Below the pieces are notes generated by a model that ran no database searches, was not told the origin of the DNA, and saw only the letters and a list, made by a program, of their open reading frames with translations. A stretch of DNA of 64,000 bases, taken from NCBI RefSeq assembly GCF_002003465.1, contig NZ_BDDQ01000016.1, positions 1 to 64,000 of the forward strand, in the 5' to 3' direction. Below, one piece after another: positions 58,058 through 64,000 of the stretch. This stretch comes from Caenibacillus caldisaponilyticus (GTDB taxonomy: Bacteria > Bacillota > Bacilli > Bacillales > Sporolactobacillaceae). How positions within the stretch are numbered: the first letter of the stretch is position 1; each line of letters opens with the position of its first letter. The translations under genes and the position numbers were made by a program.

Positions 58058-58351
58058 TCAGCGTTTGACCATCATCAACGCCAGCTTGATCAAAGCGAAG
58101 CCGATGAGGCTGTAGATCATGAGAGCGAACAGGGCCGACAATTCGAGCACGTAGTCGTCCTGAATGCGAACGGGACGAAACATCCCGGCAAAAGGGGCCA
58201 GCAACGGGCGGTTGACCGCCGCAATAAAGCGCACGAAGGGCACTTCCCTAGCCCCGAACAGGCGCAAAACGATGTAAAGGCCGATGAGAGCCTGGACGAC
58301 ATTCATCAAGATATTTAAAACATTGGCAAGCCAAAAACGCCTTTCAACCAT
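58058..58351 (-). CDS. YggT family membrane protein
   Basis: 97 residues with two hydrophobic hairpins and RLFGAREVPFVRFIAAVNRP/LLAPFAG in between, as in YggT proteins, often linked to division or osmotic stress. AAAGGAG precedes the ATG at 58351. It lies after the fumC promoter region on the same strand, but separated by about 190 bases. Confidence 0.68.
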   Translation of the reverse strand: MVERRFWLANVLNILMNVVQALIGLYIVLRLFGAREVPFVRFIAAVNRPLLAPFAGMFRPVRIQDDYVLELSALFALMIYSLIGFALIKLALMMVKR

Positions 58352-58735
58352 CTTAATTTCCTTCTCCTTTGGTCTGACGCTTTGCATGATACGGGAATAA
58401 AAGCGAGCGCATGGCTGGCGGTTTATTTTCCGGTTCGACAGGCGGCAATGCCTGGCCCGCCAAACGCGTTGCCATCGGTATCATGGACGGCTCATCTTCC
58501 GAAAATCGCTTTATTTTCCAGAAAGAAAAACCAAAATTCTAGGTTTATTGTTCACGAAACGTTCGATTTCATGCAGATGGGGGCCATTTTAGTGGCGGCG
58601 GCGGAACCGGGCAAACGGCTTCCATGGAAGCGCACGGACGGCCCCGTGCCAACCGCGCCAACATAAGTCTGCTTTGACGATCCGGCCGCCGCGGCGAACT
58701 TTGTCCTTTATATCCATGCCGCCTTGGAAAGGCAT
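58352..58735. other. intergenic region
   Basis: No gene is seen in about 380 bases between the YggT gene and the pgi terminator. Confidence 0.35.
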
Positions 58736-58807
58736 AAAAAAATTCGGAGTACATCGCCGACCGCTTTTGATAAAGAGAATGCCAAAAGCGATTGGCTGTA
58801 CTCCGAA
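58736..58807 (-). terminator. terminator of pgi
   Basis: TTCGGAGTACA (58743-58753) pairs with TGTACTCCGAA (58797-58807), with an inner CGCTTTTG/CAAAAGCG helix. On the minus strand it runs into a U tract (58742-58736). Confidence 0.8.
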
Positions 58808-58842
58808 AAAATCGGTGCTGTTAAAAAGCTTTTAAAGGTCTT

Positions 58843-59877
58843 TTATTTCAAGCGCTTTTCCAGCTCCGCTTTTTCTTTTTCAAAACCCGGTTTGCCCAAC
58901 AGCGCGAACATGTTTTTCTTGTAGGCTTCGACGCCGGGTTGGTCGAACGGGTTCACGCCGAGGAGATAGCCGCTCAGCGCGCACGCTTTTTCAAAGAAAT
59001 AGACGAGATAGCCGAAGTGGTACGGCGTCAATTCGGGGATCGTGACGATCAAGTTCGGCACGCCGCCGTCCGTGTGAGCGAGGACGGTGCCTTCCATCGC
59101 TTTTTTGTTGACGAAATCCATCGTTTTCCCCGCTAAGTAATTGAGATTGTCCAGGTTGCCTTCCTCTTCTTGAATGACGATGTCACGCCGCGGTTTCTCG
59201 ACCTTCAAAACCGTTTCAAACAAATGGCGCCGGCCCTCTTGGACGTATTGGCCGAGGGAATGAAGATCGGTCGAAAAATCGGCCGAGGCCGGATAAAGCC
59301 CCTTATGGTCTTTCCCTTCGCTTTCCCCGAAGAGTTGCTTCCACCATTCCGCAAAATAGTGAAGCCCGGGCTCGTAGTTCACGAGCAATTCGATCGCTTT
59401 GCCTTTGTTATATAAAATGTTGCGGCACGCGGCGTATTGGTAGGCGGGGTTTTGCATCAAATCCGGCGTGGCGAAATCGGCCTGCGCCGCGCGCGCGCCT
59501 TCCATCATCGCGTCGATGTCGACGCCGCTGACCGCAATCGGCAACAATCCGACCGCGGTTAAGACGGAATAACGGCCGCCGACGTCATCCGGAATGACGA
59601 ACGTTTCATAGCCTTCTTCGTCGCTCAACGTTTTAAGCGCGCCTTTCGCGCGGTCGGTCGTCGCGTAAATCCGTTTGCGCGCTTCCTCTTTTCCGTACTT
59701 TTCTTCAAGGAACGCCCGGAAAATGCGGAAAGCGATGGCGGGCTCCGTCGTCGTGCCGGATTTTGAGATGACGTTGACCGACACGTCCTTATCCTTCAAC
59801 ACATCCAACAGATCCTGGGTGTAGGTCGGGCTGATCGAATTGCCGACGAAGAAGATTTGCGGCGTTTTTTCTTTCAT
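58843..59877 (-). CDS. pgi: glucose-6-phosphate isomerase, C-terminal part (gene split by frameshift)
   Basis: 344 residues that carry most of Pgi: [11 protein letters not shown], the sugar-phosphate loop [12 protein letters not shown], and the [12 protein letters not shown] and [13 protein letters not shown] regions with catalytic residues. The ATG at 59877 is internal to the real gene and has no ribosome binding site. One extra base in the A6 run at 59877-59882 would join it to the upstream part (59789-60193) into a normal protein of about 450 residues. Pgi interconverts glucose 6-phosphate and fructose 6-phosphate. Confidence 0.85.
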   Translation of the reverse strand: MKEKTPQIFFVGNSISPTYTQDLLDVLKDKDVSVNVISKSGTTTEPAIAFRIFRAFLEEKYGKEEARKRIYATTDRAKGALKTLSDEEGYETFVIPDDVGGRYSVLTAVGLLPIAVSGVDIDAMMEGARAAQADFATPDLMQNPAYQYAACRNILYNKGKAIELLVNYEPGLHYFAEWWKQLFGESEGKDHKGLYPASADFSTDLHSLGQYVQEGRRHLFETVLKVEKPRRDIVIQEEEGNLDNLNYLAGKTMDFVNKKAMEGTVLAHTDGGVPNLIVTIPELTPYHFGYLVYFFEKACALSGYLLGVNPFDQPGVEAYKKNMFALLGKPGFEKEKAELEKRLK

Positions 59878-60193
59878 TTTTTGTCAATAAATTGTAGAAG
59901 CTGTGGTTGAGCATTTCGATGGCCGCGCGCGCGCCCAAGTATGAGCCGCCGATCCCGATGACGACGAGCACGTCGGAATCCGCTTGAATCTTCGCGGCCG
60001 CTTTTTTGATGCGGCTGAATTCTTCTTTATCATAATGAGTCGGCCATTCGAGCCAACCGAGAAAATCGTTTCCGGCGCCCGAGCGGTTATGTAGCCGATG
60101 GTGCGCTTCTTCAACGGCTCCGGCCATGTACGACAATTCGCGCTCAGACAAGAAAGGCGCCGCGGTGCGATAGTCAAACGTCAACTTTTCCAT
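59789..60193 (-). CDS. pgi: glucose-6-phosphate isomerase, N-terminal part (gene split by frameshift)
   Basis: The genuine start of pgi: ATG 60193 with GGGGG upstream. It encodes about 100 residues of Pgi ([20 protein letters not shown], the glycine-rich sugar-binding loop) before the frame slips in an A run at 59877-59882; the last 30 residues up to 59789 are out of frame. Either a sequencing error, a real inactivating deletion, or a slippery site that yields full-length protein. Confidence 0.85.
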   Translation of the reverse strand: MEKLTFDYRTAAPFLSERELSYMAGAVEEAHHRLHNRSGAGNDFLGWLEWPTHYDKEEFSRIKKAAAKIQADSDVLVVIGIGGSYLGARAAIEMLNHSFYNLLTKNERKNAANLLRRQFDQPDLHPGSVGCVEG

Positions 60194-60289
60194 TTTACTG
60201 CCCCCATTTTACCAGTGTTCATCCGTTCACCAGATGGAGAAAGGCCGTCCGGCCCTTACTTTTTTAATGGTAAACAAACGCCTATGGCA

Positions 60290-60327
60290 AATCAAGAAAC
60301 GGGCGGTTTGTCATGCTCCGCCCGTTT
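60290..60327 (-). terminator. probable terminator of yugJ
   Basis: AAACGGGCGG (60297-60306) pairs with CCGCCCGTTT (60318-60327), followed on the minus strand by CTTGATTT. It is 97 bases past the stop. Confidence 0.55.
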
Positions 60328-60423
60328 GTGACCCATGTCATTGAAACAGCGATTCGTTTTTTCCGGCGAAGGCGCTTTGTTTACGGCGTGGCGTTCAAAC
60401 GAGGCTGCCGGTTCCCCGCAGGA

Positions 60424-61587
60424 TTACAGCGCCGCCCGATAAATCGCCACGACGTCGTCCCGGTTCAAGGTGACGAAATTGCCGAAGTTGCCTTTGGCCA
60501 TCGCGCGGTCCGCCATGATGTCGATTTGATCGGCACCGATGCCGTAGTCCGAGAGGCGGGAGGGGGCACCGAGGGACGTCCAAAAATCGCTGAGGCGCTG
60601 AATGCCTTCCAACGCGACGTCGCGGTCGCTTTTGCCGCGGGGATCCACTTTGAAAACCCGCACCGCGAGCCGTTTCGTTTTTTCCAACCCTTCATCCAAA
60701 GTATGCCGCAACCAATGCGGGAATAAAATGGCGAGCCCGCCGCCGTGGGGAATGTCGTGAACGGCCGAGACCGCGTGTTCCAAATTGTGCGTCGCCCAGT
60801 CGCCGCGCGTGCCCATGCTTATGACGTGGTTGAGGGCCATCGTTCCGCAATACATGATCGTCTCGCGGTATTCGTAATTGTGCAGATCGCTCACCAATTT
60901 CGGCGCGGTCTCGATCACCGTCTCTAGCACCGCTTCGCACATGCGTTCTTGAAGCGGAGCGTTGGGGGAACGGAAATAATATTGTTCCAAGACGTGGCTC
61001 ATCATGTCGACGATGCCGTAGACGGTTTGATCTTTCGGCACCGTATACGTGTTTTCGGGATCGAGGATCGAAAACTTCGGATACAAGAGCGGCGAACCCC
61101 ATCCGTATTTTTCACGGGTTTCCCAATTCGTGATCACCGCGCCGGAGTTCATTTCCGAACCCGTCGCCGCCAGCGTCAAAACGGTGCCGAGCGGAAGCGC
61201 TTGTTCCGGCTTGGCCTTTTTTGTGACGAGATCCCAAGGATCGCCGTCGTACAAAGCCGCGGCGGCAATCGTCTTCGCGCAGTCGATGACGCTTCCGCCG
61301 CCGACGGCGAGCACGAATTCAACGCCTTCCTTTTTACAGATGTCGGCGCCTTTACGCACGCTGGAAATCCGCGGGTTCGGCTCCACGCCGGCCAACTCGT
61401 ACACTTCGCAGCCGGCGGCTTTCAGCTCCGCCATCACTTTATCGTATATGCCGTTTCTCTTGATGCTGCCCCCGCCGTAGACCAAAAGCACCTTTTTTCC
61501 GTATTTGGGGACTTCCGTGCGCAAAGCTTCCATTTGCCCTTTGCCGAAAATTAGTTTCGTCGGGTTCTGAAATACAAAATTTTCCAT
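60424..61587 (-). CDS. yugJ: iron-containing alcohol dehydrogenase (butanol dehydrogenase type)
   Basis: 387 residues of the group III NAD(P)H-dependent alcohol dehydrogenases. NAD site [14 protein letters not shown]; metal ligands in [11 protein letters not shown] and [16 protein letters not shown]. It reduces short-chain aldehydes. GGAGG lies upstream of the ATG. Adjacent to pgi and yuzA, as the yugJ/yugK genes of B. subtilis; one copy only here. Confidence 0.9.
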   Translation of the reverse strand: MENFVFQNPTKLIFGKGQMEALRTEVPKYGKKVLLVYGGGSIKRNGIYDKVMAELKAAGCEVYELAGVEPNPRISSVRKGADICKKEGVEFVLAVGGGSVIDCAKTIAAAALYDGDPWDLVTKKAKPEQALPLGTVLTLAATGSEMNSGAVITNWETREKYGWGSPLLYPKFSILDPENTYTVPKDQTVYGIVDMMSHVLEQYYFRSPNAPLQERMCEAVLETVIETAPKLVSDLHNYEYRETIMYCGTMALNHVISMGTRGDWATHNLEHAVSAVHDIPHGGGLAILFPHWLRHTLDEGLEKTKRLAVRVFKVDPRGKSDRDVALEGIQRLSDFWTSLGAPSRLSDYGIGADQIDIMADRAMAKGNFGNFVTLNRDDVVAIYRAAL

Positions 61588-61965
61588 CCTTTATCGCTCC
61601 CTCCATGTCTCCTTGCTTCGCCCGAGTGGCGCCATCGGTTTTACGGCCCACCGCGCACGCCGGTTCGGCCGCCTGCCCGCTTAAGCCAGCCACGCGCACG
61701 GACTTTGAACGACGGCGGAGGTCCATATGAAGCACCGTCAGCCGTCCTTGACCGTTATGTATCATCCAAGCGGTGGGCGCTCTCGCGAAGGACGCCGGAT
61801 CGGCGACGCCGCCACCCGTCAGCGTTTCCTCTCCGCTTCCATCATAAATGATCTTTTGGCAGGCTTCACGTATTTTACCTCGGCACATTCGCCTGAATAG
61901 TATGTGAGGGGTTCTGGCAAGATATGAAAAGAAAACATTTTGGAAGTACAAAGGAGGTTGATCCC
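61588..61965. other. divergent intergenic region
   Basis: About 375 bases with no credible gene; must hold the promoters of yugJ and yuzA. None is resolved. Confidence 0.35.
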
Positions 61966-62193
61966 GTGAGCGGATTACAACGGACCGCTTTAGCTCTCGT
62001 CATTATCGGCGGCATTAATTGGGGTCTCATGGGCTTTTTTCAATACGACATTATCGGCGCGATCTTCGGCGGCCAAGGATCCGCATTGTCGCGAATCCTT
62101 TACGGCATCGTCGGCATCGCCGCGCTGTATTGCTTAACCTTGCTTTTCAAGCCCAACGAAGCCTTTGCCGGCGAAACGGAACCGACGAGTTAA
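61966..62193 (+). CDS. yuzA: YuzA family membrane protein (DUF378)
   Basis: 75 residues with two membrane spans: ALALVIIGGINWGLMGFF and a second near LYGIVGIAALYCLTLLF. The GINWG motif is typical of DUF378. It starts at GTG 61966 with AAGGAGG eight bases upstream. Function unknown; neighbourhood as in B. subtilis. Confidence 0.85.
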   Translation: MSGLQRTALALVIIGGINWGLMGFFQYDIIGAIFGGQGSALSRILYGIVGIAALYCLTLLFKPNEAFAGETEPTS

Positions 62194-62209
62194 AGTTTTC
62201 CCAACATAA

Positions 62210-62260
62210 AAAGAGGGGTCCCGCTCCTGCGCGACGGGACGCCCTCTTTCTTTATTTTTT
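62210..62260. terminator. bidirectional terminator, yuzA/yugI
   Basis: AAAGAGGG (62210-62217) pairs with CCCTCTTT (62242-62249) with TCCCG/CGGGA inside, followed by CTTTATTTTTT. It overlaps the end of yugI. Confidence 0.82.
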
Positions 62261-62641
62261 CAATCGTTTGTTTAGCTGGGCTTGTTTTTCGTTGGATTCT
62301 TTCAGCCATTCTTTCAGCTTTTGCTCGAGCGTGTTGAATCCTTTATCGCCGCTGCGGCTGCGGCCGCGATGCCCCGATCGGCGCGGCCGTTCCGGTTCGG
62401 GTTGCGCCTGCCGGATGGAAAGCGAAATTTTCCCCGCTTCTCCGTCAATCTTTGTCACTTTGACTTTGACGGTATCGCCAACGGCAAGTACATCATGAAT
62501 GTCTTTCACGTAGTCGTGGGAAACTTCGGATATGTGAACGAGGCCTTGATGTTCATCGTCGATCGCGACAAAGGCGCCGAACGGCTTGATGCCCGTCACC
62601 TTTCCTTCAATGATGTCCCCGACCTTCAATTGATCAAGCAT
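62252..62641 (-). CDS. yugI: S1 RNA-binding general stress protein 13
   Basis: 129 residues. One S1 domain (GDIIEGKVTGIKPFGAFVAI, then GLVHISEVSHDYV) is followed by a basic, arginine-rich linker and a helical tail. YugI/GSP13 binds RNA or ribosomes in B. subtilis. AGGAG lies about eight bases before the ATG at 62641. Confidence 0.92.
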   Translation of the reverse strand: MLDQLKVGDIIEGKVTGIKPFGAFVAIDDEHQGLVHISEVSHDYVKDIHDVLAVGDTVKVKVTKIDGEAGKISLSIRQAQPEPERPRRSGHRGRSRSGDKGFNTLEQKLKEWLKESNEKQAQLNKRLKK

Positions 62642-62804
62642 GAAAACAACTCCTAGATATTTTTTAACTTATAAATTATACCACGTTTTATCCGAAAATG
62701 AAAGCACCGAACTCACCGGTGGAAAAACGATTCAGCGGATACGGCTTAGGCAAACGGGCGAACGCTGCTTCGCACGGATCCGTGATTCACGGGTCCGCGC
62801 GCCA

Positions 62805-64000
62805 TCACGAGCGAACGGCCGCCGCTCCGTTGTCGATTTGAATGGTTTTTTCGATGTAAATTTGATGCCACAGCATGAAAACCAAAATTGTCCACAGCTT
62901 GCGGCTGTTGTCGCGATAACCTGCCCGATGTTCGTCGAGCAGCTTGTAGACGTAAGATTTGTTGATCCATTCGTCGGTTTGGCTGTCCCGGATGATATTT
63001 CTCGCCCAATCGTAGAGTGTATCCCGCAGCCAGACGCGAATGGGGACGGGGAAGCCGAGTTTCTTCCTGAACAAAATCGAGTCGGGGACAATGCCGCGCA
63101 TCGCTTCGCGGAGCGCAAATTTCGTCGTCTGGTTGGCCGTTTTCAGTTCGGGCGCCAGTTCCGCGGCCACTTTAAAGACCTCTTTATCCAAAAACGGCAC
63201 GCGCAGCTCAAGCGAATGGGCCATCGTCATCCGGTCCGCCTTGACGAGGATGTCCCCTCTCAGCCACGTATGCAAGTCGACGTATTGCATTTTTTCCACT
63301 TCGCTGTAATCCGAAGCTTCGCGGTACAAGTCGCGCGTAACATCCGTAAAAGCTTCATCGTCGCGGTGATGCTTCATCACCAGCCGTTTTTCTTCTTCAT
63401 CGAAGATAAACGCGTTGCCGATATACCGCTCCTCGATCGGCGTACAACCGCGGATGATGTAGCTTCTTCCTTTCATCGTTTCCGGCAGTTTCTCGGCCAC
63501 GGCTTTCATCCACTTCTTCACGGGATCCGGCACTTTTTTGAACCACTTGAGATCAAGGGGTTCGCGATAAATGTTGTAGCCGCCGAAGAGTTCGTCGGCG
63601 CCCTCACCGGAGAGGACAACCTTCACGTGTTTCGCCGCTTCTTTGGCGACAAAATAAAGCGGGACGGCCGCGGGGTCGGCGACGGGATCGTCCATGTGCC
63701 AGACGATTCTCGGCAGTTCCTTGACGAAGGCTTCCGGCGTGACGACCGTATGAATGTTTTCCACACCCAATTTTTCCGCCGTATCTTTGGCAATGTCGAT
63801 TTCGTTGTAGCCTTCGCTTTCAAAGCCGACCGTAAAGGTGAGAATGCCCGGGTGAAATTCTTTGGCCAAAGCGACGATGCTCGTCGAGTCGATGCCGCTC
63901 GACAAAAACGCGCCGACCGGCACGTCGCTGCGCATGTGGATTTTTACCGATTCGCGCAACACGTCGCGGATCGCCCGGCTCGCTTCATCCAAGTTTTGTT
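62805..64000 (-). CDS. asnB: asparagine synthetase, glutamine-hydrolysing (C-terminal part, runs off window)
   Basis: About 398 residues of the synthetase half: the ATP pyrophosphatase loop LSSGIDSTSIVALA, LSGEGADELFGGYN and AHSLELRVPFLD. The frame is open to base 64000, and the glutaminase domain would lie beyond. Amidates aspartate using ATP and glutamine. asnB is next to metK in B. subtilis; here it lies by yugI, so it could be one of the other paralogues (asnO or asnH). Confidence 0.9.
   Translation of the reverse strand, partial: QNLDEASRAIRDVLRESVKIHMRSDVPVGAFLSSGIDSTSIVALAKEFHPGILTFTVGFESEGYNEIDIAKDTAEKLGVENIHTVVTPEAFVKELPRIVWHMDDPVADPAAVPLYFVAKEAAKHVKVVLSGEGADELFGGYNIYREPLDLKWFKKVPDPVKKWMKAVAEKLPETMKGRSYIIRGCTPIEERYIGNAFIFDEEEKRLVMKHHRDDEAFTDVTRDLYREASDYSEVEKMQYVDLHTWLRGDILVKADRMTMAHSLELRVPFLDKEVFKVAAELAPELKTANQTTKFALREAMRGIVPDSILFRKKLGFPVPIRVWLRDTLYDWARNIIRDSQTDEWINKSYVYKLLDEHRAGYRDNSRKLWTILVFMLWHQIYIEKTIQIDNGAAAVRS

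Overview
The window comes from an endospore-forming, low-AT member of the Bacillaceae (Bacillota). The evidence is: Bacillus-type gene neighbourhoods (ytwF-leuS-yttB-ytpB-ytpA-metK, pckA, ytkD; pgi-yugJ-yuzA-yugI), a leucine T-box, strong Shine-Dalgarno sequences with ATG/GTG/TTG starts, SspL and Hsp20/GerP-like spore proteins, a GlpP antitermination system, and CcpA/CcpN-type control sites. Coding GC is clearly above that of B. subtilis and resembles thermophilic genera such as Geobacillus or Caldibacillus. The genus itself cannot be fixed from the sequence.

Layout. 1-330: 3' end of an insertion sequence (transposase C-terminus and repeated element end). 384-10903: core genes on the minus strand (rhodanese, T-box-leuS, MFS pump, sesquarterpene synthase ytpB, lysophospholipase ytpA, metK), then plus-strand pckA with a CcpN-type operator. 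10909-19638: nudix hydrolases, small spore/iron-type proteins, an amidase, a FAH-family enzyme, a DedA protein, and a truncated extradiol dioxygenase overlapping an MhqD-like esterase. 19830-30977: MFS pump, YdjO, an unassigned structured RNA candidate, a SwrC-type RND pump, SspL, a broken GNAT gene, and a TetR regulator divergent from an ABC exporter.

31041-41435 is the most coherent functional block. glpF-glpK and glpD each have a leader terminator of the GlpP type. Upstream on the same strand lies dhaK-dhaL-dhaM-HPr-like-glpP, behind a sigma-54 promoter. A bacterial enhancer-binding protein with an N-terminal HPr-like domain and a short-chain dehydrogenase follow. Together they describe glycerol uptake and phosphorylation plus PTS-driven dihydroxyacetone phosphorylation, with the antiterminator of the glycerol genes placed in the DHA operon.

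41603-48500: GH25/LysM lysozyme, tRNA-Ala(GGC), then a visibly AT-richer stretch (about 43.7-47.7 kb) with a VOC protein, an O-methyltransferase, a decayed TagG-like permease and a membrane metalloprotease. 48509-56440: envelope functions: a ykoS-ykoT-gtrA set (three-component surface glycosylation), an ECF sigma/anti-sigma/membrane-protein operon, and a frameshifted UgtP-like glycosyltransferase. 56477-64000: fumC, a YggT protein, pgi split by a one-base frameshift in an A run, yugJ, yuzA, yugI, and the 3' part of an asparagine synthetase gene running off the window.

Several genes carry frameshifts (GNAT, UgtP-like, pgi, TagG-like). The pgi lesion lies in a homopolymer and could be a sequencing error; the others look like real decay.
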